Assembly (NCBI GenBank): GCA_002835545.1
Contig: PIZK01000007.1
Span: 1-64,000, forward strand
Direction: 5' to 3'
DNA length: 64,000 bases
Origin: Alteromonadales bacterium alter-6D02
GTDB taxonomy: Bacteria > Pseudomonadota > Gammaproteobacteria > Enterobacterales > Psychrobiaceae
Part shown: piece by piece, positions 35,117-44,780 of the stretch
Position numbering within the stretch: position 1 is the first letter of the stretch
How the letters are laid out: every line of letters begins with the position of its first letter
Notes under the pieces: generated by a model
The model's database searches: none
Told to the model about the DNA's origin: nothing
The model's input: only the letters and a program-made list of their open reading frames with translations
Program-made: the position numbers and the translations under genes

Positions 35117-36064
35117 GTGAAACATATCATCACACTTTTAGTGTTCATAACACTCTGCTTACTGTTACTTCCCAGTTTAGAAATGACTGGACAGTATTTT
35201 CTTTTAGATCAACTAAGTCACTTTCAAGTTCAATATGCCATTGTTGGTCTCATCTTTAGTTTATGCTTAACTTTCTGGAGTCGCCTTTTTTCATTATTGA
35301 TGTGTTCATTAATACTAAGCACTTTTTTGATTCAAAATTATCAGTTCCTCATTAAAAGCCCTACGGTGTCTAGCAAAAACAGCAAAAAATTACATATCGT
35401 CCAAGCGAATTTGAGTTATTTTAATGTCCACTTATCACAAGCTCTGAAGCAGTTGAGTGATCACCAAGCGGATGTGTATTTGCTATTTGAAGTAAATCAA
35501 AAGAAACATCAGTATTTCTCAAGCCTTTTACCTGAGTTTTATCATTATGGGGCCAAAGATAACGCTGGTTTTCCAGATGGTATGGGAGTGATCAGTCGTT
35601 TCCCACTTAATAACATTGTTATTGAACAGATATTGCCCGGAAAAGGTGTTGTTATCACGATGGAGGTACAACAACACGGACGACCATTACAGCTGATAAT
35701 GCTTCACCCCCCTTCTGCACGCAATCAGGAGAATTGGCTACGAAGAAACTTTATTCTGGCTAACCTACAAACGGTGGTTGAGCAACATGCCTTAAAACCA
35801 ATGTTGGTGGCTGGCGATTTCAATACAACGCCATGGTCAAGCCACTTTCCACAACATTTTAAATTAACACCTTGTATCTCAAAAGTGGGCTTGTATGCTT
35901 CTTGGCACCCTAAAGACTCGTTTAAGCGCTTGGGCGCAATTACGGGCATTCCCATCGATCACTGCTTAATTAGCAGCCATCTGATAATCAATGATTTTAA
36001 TACATTCTATGTTGCCGGAAGCGATCACCTCGGTTTGAGTTACCAGCTAATTTTTAAAGAATAA
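35117..36064 (+). CDS. membrane endonuclease/exonuclease/phosphatase family protein
   Basis: 315 aa. Two or three N-terminal TM segments (about 4-18, 38-55, 57-75) are followed by an EEP domain: IVQANLSYFNV, LLFEVN (metal Glu), MLHPPSA, VAGDFNTTPW, PIDHCLI and GSDHLGL, a complete catalytic set. Such membrane-tethered EEP proteins may cleave phosphodiesters in lipids or nucleic acids outside the cytosol. The start GTG at 35117 has GGAGGG 4 nt upstream; an upstream TTG at 35102 is in frame but lacks a site. Confidence 0.87.
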   Translation: MKHIITLLVFITLCLLLLPSLEMTGQYFLLDQLSHFQVQYAIVGLIFSLCLTFWSRLFSLLMCSLILSTFLIQNYQFLIKSPTVSSKNSKKLHIVQANLSYFNVHLSQALKQLSDHQADVYLLFEVNQKKHQYFSSLLPEFYHYGAKDNAGFPDGMGVISRFPLNNIVIEQILPGKGVVITMEVQQHGRPLQLIMLHPPSARNQENWLRRNFILANLQTVVEQHALKPMLVAGDFNTTPWSSHFPQHFKLTPCISKVGLYASWHPKDSFKRLGAITGIPIDHCLISSHLIINDFNTFYVAGSDHLGLSYQLIFKE

Positions 36065-36246
36065 TTTGATCTCGATTACCGTTAGTGACTATTTATTGAC
36101 CAAAATCAACATCTATTTTCGATAAAGTCTGCCATGCTAATAAAAGAGTAACAAAAGAATAGCCAGCGAAAGAGCATAACGCTTGTTAGTGTTTTGCCCA
36201 TTAAAACGGTCAAATGGCTATCAACAGTAGCAATCGTGGGGCTATT

Positions 36247-37719
36247 ATGGGTAGAACAATCCACCATCGGCAATTCACCAAAACTCAATTTACCGAGTTC
36301 AAACAGCGTTTAGATAGTCAGCTTGAACAATTAGCGGGTGTTATCAGTCAGCCAACATTTGGACACGACCCCTTAAAAATGGGGGCAGAGCTAGAATATT
36401 ATTTAATTGACGAACAAGCCCAACCAAGTTGTAGTAATCAACAACTTATCGCGCAATTGCAAGATTCTCAGCTACAACCCGAGCTCAATCAGTTTAATTT
36501 AGAACTTAACCTTAGCCCCGTTTTACAACATGGACGACCATTTAGCCAATTACAACAAGAGCTTATCAGTAAGACTCATCACATTAACCAAGCTGCCAAT
36601 AAGTGTGGAGTGCAAGCGCTAGCGATTGGCATTCTCCCGACCCTGAATAAAAAGCACCTAACCGTAGATTATATGACCGATATCCCCCGCTACCATTGCC
36701 TTGCAAAGCACTTATATCAACAACGTCACGGATCTTTTAAAATAAATATTGATGGTAAAGAGCCCTTAAATACTCGCTTTAAGGATATTTCTTCAGAGGG
36801 AGCCAATGCTTCCTTTCAATGTCATTTAATGGTGCCCTACTCGCGCTTTTGTGACGTGTATAATGCAGCTTTATTAACGCTGCCTTTAGTCACAGCCATT
36901 GGTGCTAACTCTCCTATTTTACTTGGCCATCAACTATGGGATGAAACCCGTATTGCATTATTTAAGCAGTCTATCGATGTCAGACGTCAAGCAGCTAATT
37001 TATTTCGCTCAGCGCGTGTTAGCTTCGGGCACGGCTGGTTAAGGCATAGCCCTTGGGAGCTGTTTGCTCAGGCAGTGGCGTTGTACCCGCCATTGATCCC
37101 TCAATTAAATGATGATGCTCCAGACGATGGGCTTCCTAAACTTAGTGAATTAGTCACCCATCTAGGCACTATATGGCCTTGGCTACGCCCCGTGTACTGT
37201 CCTGACGGAAATGGCCATATTCGGCTCGAGTTTAGAGCAATACCCGCCGGGCCATCGAATGTTGATATGCTTGCCACGGCAGCGTTTGCCATAGGCTTAG
37301 CGAACGGGTTAGCCAATAACGTCGAGCGGTTACTGTGCGTGATCCCTTTTAAATTTGCTCAATACAACTTTTATCGTTCCGCGAAACATGGACTTGATGC
37401 TCAGTTACTGTGGCCATTACGCCACCCAAACAAGCCACAAATAACCCCTATAAGGGATATCATCACTGCTTTATTCATAATTGCAGAGCAAGGCTTACAG
37501 AGCTTAGGCGTTGATATTAGTGAAGTGGATTATTATTTGAGGATCATTGAACAGCGACTCGAGCGAAAAATCAATGGGGCGATTTGGCAAAAACAAACAC
37601 TAACAGCACTCGAACAAACGATGAATAAAGAGCAAGCCTGTCGTCATTTAGTGCAGCTTTACTTACAATTTAATCAATCCGAACAACCTGTGACCGAATG
37701 GGAGCAACAATGGACATAG
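36247..37719 (+). CDS. glutamate-cysteine-ligase-like carboxylate-amine ligase
   Basis: 490 aa from ATG 36247 (GGGG 6 nt upstream; the frame is open to ATG 36214 without a site). GCS2-type ATP-dependent ligase: GAELEYYLID near the start, LELNLSPVLQ, GANASFQCHL, then RLEFRAIPAGPSNVDMLA. This distinct group is unlike E. coli GshA; it could make gamma-glutamyl compounds. It overlaps the downstream aspartoacylase-like gene by 10 nt, so the two are translationally coupled and probably act on a shared amide or gamma-glutamyl metabolite. True GshA activity cannot be assumed. Confidence 0.8.
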   Translation: MGRTIHHRQFTKTQFTEFKQRLDSQLEQLAGVISQPTFGHDPLKMGAELEYYLIDEQAQPSCSNQQLIAQLQDSQLQPELNQFNLELNLSPVLQHGRPFSQLQQELISKTHHINQAANKCGVQALAIGILPTLNKKHLTVDYMTDIPRYHCLAKHLYQQRHGSFKINIDGKEPLNTRFKDISSEGANASFQCHLMVPYSRFCDVYNAALLTLPLVTAIGANSPILLGHQLWDETRIALFKQSIDVRRQAANLFRSARVSFGHGWLRHSPWELFAQAVALYPPLIPQLNDDAPDDGLPKLSELVTHLGTIWPWLRPVYCPDGNGHIRLEFRAIPAGPSNVDMLATAAFAIGLANGLANNVERLLCVIPFKFAQYNFYRSAKHGLDAQLLWPLRHPNKPQITPIRDIITALFIIAEQGLQSLGVDISEVDYYLRIIEQRLERKINGAIWQKQTLTALEQTMNKEQACRHLVQLYLQFNQSEQPVTEWEQQWT

Positions 37720-38753
37720 ATTTTAATGAGGTCAGTTATTTGAGCGATCCTGAGCAAGTGATATTAGGCGCAGACTATCAGCAATTTCTCTTATCGTTAA
37801 CCTGCCCAACCGTCATCGATATCAAAGGTCAAGATCCCAGCCGATGCCGAGTATTCACGACATTGTTGCACGGCAATGAGCCCTCAGGCCTGATTGCCAT
37901 TCATCGCTGGCTAACAAATCAGGGACAGCAGCCAGTCCCATTAACCAATATGCGTTTTATTATTTGCTCTGTTGAAGCCGCGACAGCGAAGCCATTGTTA
38001 TCACACCGTTACCTTGAAGGTGGCAAAGATATTAATCGCTGCTTCACTAAACCAACGCCGGTTGATTATGGGCTGCGCGCTGCGCTAATTAAACAGGCTA
38101 TCAGTGAAGTGAGTCCAGAATTGGTGATCGACCTTCATAACACATCTGGTTCTGGGCCAGCCTTTGCAGTTAGCCCACTGCTGACATCCAATGTATTAGC
38201 GCTGGCCTCTTACTTCTGCCAAACCATGATTCTATCGGGTATCCATTTAGGTGCGTTGATGGAGCAAGACTTTGGTTGCCCAATCATTACCATTGAATGT
38301 GGTGGCAGTAATGATGAACAAGCTCATCACGTGGCTTATCATGGTCTTAAACTCATTAGTCGCTGTGAGGATGTTAATAAACCACACCAAGAAAAATCAA
38401 TTGATATTATTTCTAAACCGTTACGCCTAACTATTAATGACGACGTCGAGCTGGCCTACAGCGAGCATGATGAAGGATTTGATGGGGTCACACTAAAATC
38501 CACCATTGAACAGTTTAACTATGGCAGCGCTACTCAAGGGCAATTACTTGGGTGGGTTGATCATTTAGGCTTAGCCAATTTATCGCTCATTGGTGATGAG
38601 GGGGAAGACCTGATTTCTGACTACTTCTGTGTTAAAGGCAATCAATTATTATGTGCAAAACACCTTAAGGTGTTTATGGCAACCACTATCGCCGAGATAG
38701 CAAAGGCCGATTGTTTGTTTTACCTAACAGCCGATCAACATAATGGTCGCTAA
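37710..38753 (+). CDS. succinylglutamate desuccinylase/aspartoacylase family protein
   Basis: 347 aa zinc carboxypeptidase-like amidohydrolase. TLLHGNEPSG gives the H-x-x-E zinc ligands, DINRCF the family Arg, and VIDLHNTSG the third zinc His; TIECGG follows. Members hydrolyse N-acyl amino acids (AstE, AspA). Start at ATG 37710 is preferred, with GGGAG 5 nt upstream, over ATG 37698. The 10-nt overlap with the ligase-like gene is conserved-operon style; the two could form a ligase/hydrolase pair for an amide-bonded metabolite. Confidence 0.85.
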   Translation: MDIDFNEVSYLSDPEQVILGADYQQFLLSLTCPTVIDIKGQDPSRCRVFTTLLHGNEPSGLIAIHRWLTNQGQQPVPLTNMRFIICSVEAATAKPLLSHRYLEGGKDINRCFTKPTPVDYGLRAALIKQAISEVSPELVIDLHNTSGSGPAFAVSPLLTSNVLALASYFCQTMILSGIHLGALMEQDFGCPIITIECGGSNDEQAHHVAYHGLKLISRCEDVNKPHQEKSIDIISKPLRLTINDDVELAYSEHDEGFDGVTLKSTIEQFNYGSATQGQLLGWVDHLGLANLSLIGDEGEDLISDYFCVKGNQLLCAKHLKVFMATTIAEIAKADCLFYLTADQHNGR

Positions 38754-38817
38754 TGAGAAGCTAGACATAAAATCAGCCCTAAATAACATTAGTTTCATAG
38801 CAATGACTGAGCAGATT

Positions 38818-39720
38818 CTACAAGCCTCGTTGCCACTCTTGGCGCAATGCAATGGAGCCCGGCTGTCGTTGTGCTGCTTTCACTTTTTGTAAAAGTGTTT
38901 GCTTATCTTTGCCTAAAATACCTTTAAGCACTAAATAGTTAGAGGCGTGATCTGAACGGAAAATGGTTTTGTTCAGCTCAAGCGTCTCTAATAACATTTC
39001 CATTTCATGAAATAGCTCAGGCTGTGTTAATTGCCTAAATGGCTGATAGTGTTGTTTTGTAAAGTTGTCTGCAAAACGTTGTTCACCAAAAGGAAAACTT
39101 ACCACGAGTGTCGATAAATAGTCCGGCTGAGTTTCATTCATCAAACGCGCCGAGTTCAGTGCATGTTGTTCCGATAGCTCAGGACCGCCTAAGCCATTTA
39201 AAATCATCACCGAGCTTTTCATTCCAGCTTGTTTAATTTTGTTCAGCGCAATAACTGACGATTGATAGGTTTCGCCTTTATCAATCAGTGTGAGTACTTC
39301 ATCATCGCCACTTTCACAGCCAACATAAAGCAACTTTAACCCTAAAGATTGTAGTTCGCTCAACTCATCCACTGTTTTATTACTCAAGTTTCTAGGTAAG
39401 CAATAACTCGAGACACGTGTTACCTGCGGAAGATGCTGCTTAATCAAGACTAAAATTTGTTTTAAGCGTTTAAATGGCAACATCATCGCGTCGCCATCGG
39501 CTAAAAAAACGCGGCTGGTTGGAAGGCCAGATTGTGCAATAGTAATAATTTCTTGCTCAATTAACTCAATCTTCTTTGGCCTAAACTTCTTTTGCTCGTC
39601 GGTATACATAGAACAAAATGTACAACGATTCCAAGAACACCCATTGGTGACTTGCAAGATTAAGCTTTTCCACTCACTGGGTGGCCTAAACACGGGTTCA
39701 ATGTAATCGAGAGGATACAT
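38818..39720 (-). CDS. radical SAM protein
   Basis: 300 aa. The cluster-binding motif is C28-x4-C33-x2-C36 (NGCSWNRCTFC), one residue wider than the classic CX3CX2C but known from this family. It is followed by radical-SAM barrel landmarks: FLADGDAMMLP, YVGCESGDDEVL, LNGLGG. The substrate is unknown. The gene precedes hemH's end on the same strand by 82 bp in the direction of transcription, and is convergent with the aspartoacylase gene. Confidence 0.85.
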   Translation of the reverse strand: MYPLDYIEPVFRPPSEWKSLILQVTNGCSWNRCTFCSMYTDEQKKFRPKKIELIEQEIITIAQSGLPTSRVFLADGDAMMLPFKRLKQILVLIKQHLPQVTRVSSYCLPRNLSNKTVDELSELQSLGLKLLYVGCESGDDEVLTLIDKGETYQSSVIALNKIKQAGMKSSVMILNGLGGPELSEQHALNSARLMNETQPDYLSTLVVSFPFGEQRFADNFTKQHYQPFRQLTQPELFHEMEMLLETLELNKTIFRSDHASNYLVLKGILGKDKQTLLQKVKAAQRQPGSIALRQEWQRGL

Positions 39721-39802
39721 GGTAATCAGATACCTTTATGGCTGTACGTGAAATCAGCAAGAAAGTGTCACTCTAATAATTGATTAGTGTGACACAAATG
39801 AA

Positions 39803-40885
39803 CTAACGTTGAGCGCCAAATTTTTTAGCTTGCTCTAAGCAAGTTTGAGCATCATGTTGATGGTTCGTCCAACCGTGGAGGTTTTCTTCAACAATCGAGA
39901 CAAGTGCATCGATGTGATTATCATCGCTATTAAGTGCCTCAATATATTCAAATCGCTCACCGCCCGCCTCTAAGAAGTAATCACGATTCTCGATGCCTAT
40001 CTCTTCGATGGTTTCTAAACAATCAGCCGAAAAACCAGGACATATCACTTGAATTGATTTAACACCTTGCTGAGGCAATGCTTGCAAAGTGTGATCAGTA
40101 TAAGGTTTTAACCACTCTTCACGGCCAAAGCGTGATTGGAAAGTTGTTTGATACTCTTCACTGCTTAACCCCAAACGTTCACCCAATAAACGTGACGTTT
40201 TATAACATTCACAATGATAAGGGTCACCTTGCATTAAATAGCGTTTAGGGATGCCGTGGTAAGATAGAATCAACTTATCAGCGCGGCCATGTTCTTGCCA
40301 GTACTGTTCGACTTTTTGTGCTAAAGCTTCAATATAGGCAGATTTATCATGATAATGACTAATAAAGCGTAATTCGGGGATCGCACGACGCTTGGTAAAA
40401 TCTGCAGCAATAGCATCGAAGGTTGAGGCTGTTGTTGTTGCACTGTATTGCGGGTAAAGCGGCAACACGACTAATTTAGTCACACCTTGCTCAAGCATGC
40501 GATCTAATGTGTCGCTGATAGATGGCTGACCATAACGCATAGCGAATTCAACCACTACATTATCACCATAAGTCTCAACAAGTTGAGCTCTTACTTTTTC
40601 TGTTTGCGCCTTGGTATGAAGCAATAATGGAGAACCTTGCTCAGTCCATACTGTTTGATAAGCTTTAGCAGAACGGCTAGGTCTGATTGTTAAAATGACA
40701 AAGTTTAATACCATCCACCATAATAAGCGCGGTGCTTCGACAACCCGAGGATCAGACAAAAACTCTTTAAGATAAACCCGTAATGCCTTTCTAGTCGGTT
40801 CCTTTGGTGTACCTAGATTTGTTAGCAACACACCAACTTTTTGTTGTTGTGAATGTTGGAAATTAGTCTTACCGATATACTTCAT
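39803..40885 (-). CDS. hemH: ferrochelatase
   Basis: Inserts Fe2+ into protoporphyrin IX, the last step of haem synthesis; membrane-associated. 360 aa. VGVLLTNLGTP, YLKEFLSDPRVVE, QYSATTTAS, SYHGIPKRY with the metal His, TFQSRFGREEWL, and CPGFSADCLETIEEI with the second catalytic His replaced around ETIEE as usual. Long N-terminal extension of about 14 residues. Upstream of the radical SAM gene, possibly one transcript. Confidence 0.95.
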   Translation of the reverse strand: MKYIGKTNFQHSQQQKVGVLLTNLGTPKEPTRKALRVYLKEFLSDPRVVEAPRLLWWMVLNFVILTIRPSRSAKAYQTVWTEQGSPLLLHTKAQTEKVRAQLVETYGDNVVVEFAMRYGQPSISDTLDRMLEQGVTKLVVLPLYPQYSATTTASTFDAIAADFTKRRAIPELRFISHYHDKSAYIEALAQKVEQYWQEHGRADKLILSYHGIPKRYLMQGDPYHCECYKTSRLLGERLGLSSEEYQTTFQSRFGREEWLKPYTDHTLQALPQQGVKSIQVICPGFSADCLETIEEIGIENRDYFLEAGGERFEYIEALNSDDNHIDALVSIVEENLHGWTNHQHDAQTCLEQAKKFGAQR

Positions 40886-41168
40886 TAAGCCCTCATCGTT
40901 GCTATTTAAGCGTCTTTATCTGAATTAATATACTTATTGTGAAGGCTATTATGACTATTTTCACCTTACAAACAAGCTTAAAACTGAGGAATTTACCAAA
41001 CAACACCAAAAGAGTGTTTATTAGGTCTGTCTTGCTTACTATCGACTGTTTACAAGGAGGGAATTAGATTTTGAGCCGTGAATAATAAGTGAGTAACTGA
41101 TAGACTTAGAGTGACTGAACCAACAATATGGTTCATCAAAAATTTTTGTTGCTAAAGGTCTTTGCTAA

Positions 41169-41951
41169 GTGAAATTAAAATTCTTTACTCTCATCACTTT
41201 TGTTTTATTAAGTTACCTGAGCACAGTTAACTGTTCCGTTGCACTTGCCTACGATATTCAACAGCCAATCAAAGTTCGCACCATCGCCATTGCCCCTTAT
41301 GGCATTATTGATGACAAACCACCGCGTGGTATTTATTTTGATCTCGCTAACTCTTTACTTCGACGGGCTGGGCTGACTCCTGTTAATCATATTGCACCCT
41401 ACGCACGCATAATGCATGACTTAAAAACGGGCTCCATCGATTTAACCATAATGTTTCGTTATAAGGAACTAGAAGACTATGTGACTTACATTGCGCCATT
41501 GCCGCCATTAAATAATGTCGTGTTAGCAAAACAAGGTACACATTTTAGCTCAATAGAATCGTTAAAAGGAAAAACCATCGCCTATTTACGTGGGGCTAAA
41601 TTTAGTGATGATATAGACAATGACCCAGATATTCTAAAACACCAAGTGACCAATTTTAACCAAGGTATTAGAATGCTCAGTTTAAGTCGTGTAGATGCAA
41701 TTATTGGCCCTATGGACCCGTTATTGGCAGCGGCTGCTGCCTTAAATAAGAAGCCAAACTTTTTTGGGAAACCACTTATCGTTTCTCAGCGCACCCCTTG
41801 GATTCAATATTCAAATAGCAGCCAAGCTGTGTTACCAGCGGCGAGAATAAAAATGTTATTTGAACAAATGATGGTACAAGGTGAATTAGAGCAACTTCGT
41901 AACAAGTACATTTCAAGAGGCCCTTCACTCACCTCAAAGAAACGGCCTTAA
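41169..41951 (+). CDS. periplasmic solute-binding-like protein (family 3)
   Basis: 260 aa with an N-terminal signal peptide (hydrophobic 4-26, VALA-Y). SBP_bac_3-like fold: GIYFDLANSLLRRAGL, LKTGSIDLTIMFRYKE, LKGKTIAYLRGAKF, SRVDAIIGPMDPLL. No permease or ATPase gene is adjacent, so it may be an orphan sensor rather than part of an ABC transporter. Start GTG 41169, weak site. Confidence 0.8.
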   Translation: MKLKFFTLITFVLLSYLSTVNCSVALAYDIQQPIKVRTIAIAPYGIIDDKPPRGIYFDLANSLLRRAGLTPVNHIAPYARIMHDLKTGSIDLTIMFRYKELEDYVTYIAPLPPLNNVVLAKQGTHFSSIESLKGKTIAYLRGAKFSDDIDNDPDILKHQVTNFNQGIRMLSLSRVDAIIGPMDPLLAAAAALNKKPNFFGKPLIVSQRTPWIQYSNSSQAVLPAARIKMLFEQMMVQGELEQLRNKYISRGPSLTSKKRP

Positions 41952-42195
41952 ACCTAAATAAGTAATAGCAACATTATTTATTATCTATATAGAACAACTA
42001 TTATATGATAATAAATGCCTTGCTATGGCTTTTATTATTGAATCCAACTAGTAAAAGCAGGGACTTTCGGGTTGCATCCGTCGTCATATTTTAGTCACTT
42101 TTTGTGATCTATTTCCAAAACTTCCTTCGATTATCACTATTGTTGAAAAATTAGGCTTGTAATTAGCGACTGCTTACGCCAGACTACAAAAACCG

Positions 42196-42209
42196 ACTGA
42201 CCAGTCAGT
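42196..42209 (+). promoter_or_regulatory. TetR-type operator upstream of the aldehyde dehydrogenase operon
   Basis: ACTGAC-CA-GTCAGT, a perfect 6-bp-arm palindrome 28 bp before the ATG. The operon encodes a TetR regulator, so autoregulation is likely. Confidence 0.65.
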
Positions 42210-42236
42210 TTTAAAGATAATGATAAAGGGGTATTT

Positions 42237-43685
42237 ATGAGTGTTGCAATTTCCGTTGAGTCAAATGAAATTTCTCAAAAACAAACAGCAGTGTCGTTGC
42301 CGTCACTGCTCTGTCAGCAACAAGCAGCATATCAACAAAACCCACTCACGAGCTATGAGCAACGGGTAAAGCAACTGAGACAATTAAAAGCCGCCTTACT
42401 CAAACACCAACAACCTTTAATCGATGCGCTAAACCAAGATTATGGTCAGCGCCCTGCGCACGATACGTTAGTGGCAGATATACTACCTTGTGTCATGAAT
42501 ATTAATTACACTTTAAAGAAGCTTAAGAAATGGATGAAACCACAACGACGCCACGCTGGTTTGTTATTAGCTCCGGCAAGCGTTAGCGTGGAATATCAGC
42601 CACTAGGCGTGATCGGTATCATGGTGCCTTGGAACTTCCCAGTGATGCTATCGGTTGGACCATTAATCACCGCCATTGCAGCGGGAAATCATGCGATGAT
42701 TAAGCTTTCTGAATTCACACCGCACACAAATAAAGTGTTAACTACATTACTTGGTGAAGTATTTACAGTCGATCAAGTCGCGGTGGTTGAAGGCGAAGCC
42801 GATATTGCCGCCAAATTCTCACAACTAGCGTTCGATCATTTAATTTTCACGGGTTCAACGGCTGTCGGTAAACATGTTATGCGAGCTGCCGCGGATAACC
42901 TGACTCCAGTAACTCTAGAACTTGGCGGTAAATCACCCGTGATTATCGCTCCTGACATGCCGATAGCAACTGCTGTTGAACGTCTGATTTTCGGTAAAAG
43001 TTTGAACGCTGGGCAAATTTGTGTCGCTCCAGATTATATTTTCTGTCCCGAAAATAAAGTTGAAGAATTTGTAACGCAGTATAAACAGCAATTTCAAAAA
43101 ATGTATGGTAAAAAAACGCTCAGTAATGACTTTGCCAATGTTATCAACGCCGCGCAACATCAGCGATTAATTTCATGGTTAGAAGACGCTCAACAAAAAG
43201 GAGCAAATATAACTAGTGCTATCGACGCCCCGCTGGATAAAGAGTCGCGTCATATGCCAACACAGCTTGTGACCGATGTCAGCGAAGATATGCTGATTAT
43301 GCAACAGGAAATCTTCGGGCCAATCTTGCCTATCGTAAGCTATACCTCACTAGACAGCTGTGTTGAATACATCAATGATAAGCCTCGCCCGCTCGCACTA
43401 TACATCATGAGTTTTGACCATTTAACCCAACAACACATTCTTGCTCATACTCACTCTGGTGGGGTCTGTATCAATGATTCAGTATTTCACGTTGCTGCTG
43501 ATGACGCGCCTTTTGGTGGCATTGGCGAATCTGGGATGGGCCACTACCATGGTCACGAAGGCTTTTTAACGTTTTCTAAAGCTAAAACAGTGCTCAAACG
43601 CGGCAAGTTAAACACAGGTAAATTGGTCCACCCTCCTTATGGTGGCTGGATTCAGCGTTTGATGCTTAAAATATTTATGCGCTAG
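42237..43685 (+). CDS. coniferyl-aldehyde-dehydrogenase-like aldehyde dehydrogenase
   Basis: 482 aa NAD(P)-dependent ALDH. VPWNFPVMLS, KLSEFTPHT, FTGSTAVGKHVM, TLELGGKSP with catalytic Glu, NAGQICVAPDY with catalytic Cys, EIFGPILP. Shorter than typical ALDHs and of the class 3/CALDH group, acting on aromatic or medium-chain aldehydes. AAGGGG 6 nt before the ATG. First gene of a three-gene operon with its own TetR regulator (8 bp downstream) and a palindromic operator upstream; probably aldehyde-induced. Confidence 0.92.
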   Translation: MSVAISVESNEISQKQTAVSLPSLLCQQQAAYQQNPLTSYEQRVKQLRQLKAALLKHQQPLIDALNQDYGQRPAHDTLVADILPCVMNINYTLKKLKKWMKPQRRHAGLLLAPASVSVEYQPLGVIGIMVPWNFPVMLSVGPLITAIAAGNHAMIKLSEFTPHTNKVLTTLLGEVFTVDQVAVVEGEADIAAKFSQLAFDHLIFTGSTAVGKHVMRAAADNLTPVTLELGGKSPVIIAPDMPIATAVERLIFGKSLNAGQICVAPDYIFCPENKVEEFVTQYKQQFQKMYGKKTLSNDFANVINAAQHQRLISWLEDAQQKGANITSAIDAPLDKESRHMPTQLVTDVSEDMLIMQQEIFGPILPIVSYTSLDSCVEYINDKPRPLALYIMSFDHLTQQHILAHTHSGGVCINDSVFHVAADDAPFGGIGESGMGHYHGHEGFLTFSKAKTVLKRGKLNTGKLVHPPYGGWIQRLMLKIFMR

Positions 43686-43693
43686 GAGTTACA

Positions 43694-44281
43694 ATGAGCT
43701 TAAGCAAAAAAGATAAATTACTTAACAGTGCTTTAGTGTTATTTAGCGAGCAAGGTATTCATGGCACCTCAACGGCATCCATTGCACGCCATGCTGGGGT
43801 CGCGAATGGAACGTTGTTTCATCATTTTACAACGAAAGAAGAGTTAGTTCTTGCGTTGTATATTGCAATAAAACAAGAACTCGCAGAAGTGCTCTCATCG
43901 AGCCATTGCACTGATACAGCGATTGAAGCACAAGCTAAGGCACTGTGGAACAGTGCATTGGACTGGGCGATAGCACAGCCTAAGAAACTGCAATTTTGCC
44001 AGCAAGTGAGTTCGCTACAAATGCTTGATCGCCCAACACGTGAATTGACAATGACTCAAGAGCTCAGTCAAATCATGCAGTTAATTAACCAAGGTATTGA
44101 GCAGAATGTTCTTGCAAACTTACCACTTGAGTTAATTATCAACCATTGCCATGCGCAGTTTTTTAGCACATGCCAACTGTTTATAGACAATGAATCAGTA
44201 CAAGAAGATATCCACTATCGCGACAGTGCATTTCATTTATTTTGGCATGCGTTAAAGGCCCCGAAACAGCATGGCAAATAG
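43694..44281 (+). CDS. TetR/AcrR family transcriptional regulator
   Basis: 195 aa. N-terminal HTH (residues 8-50: GIHGTSTASIARHAGVANGTL, HHFTTKEEL) and a divergent ligand domain. Most likely represses the ALDH operon through the palindrome at 42196. Overlaps the next gene by 11 nt. Confidence 0.92.
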   Translation: MSLSKKDKLLNSALVLFSEQGIHGTSTASIARHAGVANGTLFHHFTTKEELVLALYIAIKQELAEVLSSSHCTDTAIEAQAKALWNSALDWAIAQPKKLQFCQQVSSLQMLDRPTRELTMTQELSQIMQLINQGIEQNVLANLPLELIINHCHAQFFSTCQLFIDNESVQEDIHYRDSAFHLFWHALKAPKQHGK

Positions 44282-44681
44282 TTCAGGTAAAACTAGTAAC
44301 TTAACAACGTTGCTGTATTTCTTAATCTTGATGCTAAGCATAGCCCTGTTAGTTGCTACTTATTTTCAGCACTTCCCGCAAGTGCTGACATTGGCTTATT
44401 TGGTCATGTCCACAGTCACCTTCATCAGCTTTGCCATTGATAAGCGAGCGGCCATTCACAACCGCTATCGCACTGCGGAAAACACTCTACACGCGTTAGA
44501 GTTACTTGGTGGCTGGCCCGGTGCATTACTAGCCCAAGCGTCACTTAGGCATAAATCACAAAAAGTATCATATAAAGTGTGGCAATGGCTCTGTATTGTA
44601 GTCCACTGCGCAGTGGTTACTGGCTGTTATTATCACGGCTTATTACAGCCTTTATTTGCCATCGAGCTTTACAGGTTCTGA
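44271..44681 (+). CDS. DUF1294 family membrane protein
   Basis: 136 aa, three or four TM segments. FAIDKRAA, YRTAENTLHALELLGGWPGALLAQ, RHKSQKVSYK are the DUF1294 hallmark. Function unknown. Overlaps the tetR 3' end by 11 nt, so it is the third gene of the operon. Confidence 0.88.
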   Translation: MANSSGKTSNLTTLLYFLILMLSIALLVATYFQHFPQVLTLAYLVMSTVTFISFAIDKRAAIHNRYRTAENTLHALELLGGWPGALLAQASLRHKSQKVSYKVWQWLCIVVHCAVVTGCYYHGLLQPLFAIELYRF

Positions 44682-44712
44682 TAATTACGTGATACACATC
44701 TTATATAAACAA

Positions 44713-44755
44713 AAAGCCCACGAATCACAGCTAGGTAATTCGTGGGCTTTATTTT
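44713..44755. terminator. bidirectional terminator between DUF1294 and fabF
   Basis: AAAGCCCACGAAT (44713-44725) and ATTCGTGGGCTTT (44738-44750) form a 13-bp perfect stem, with T-rich DNA on the right and A-rich on the left. It serves both convergent genes. Confidence 0.9.
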
Positions 44756-44780
44756 TCAAGCATTACGTTTGTAAAAAAGC

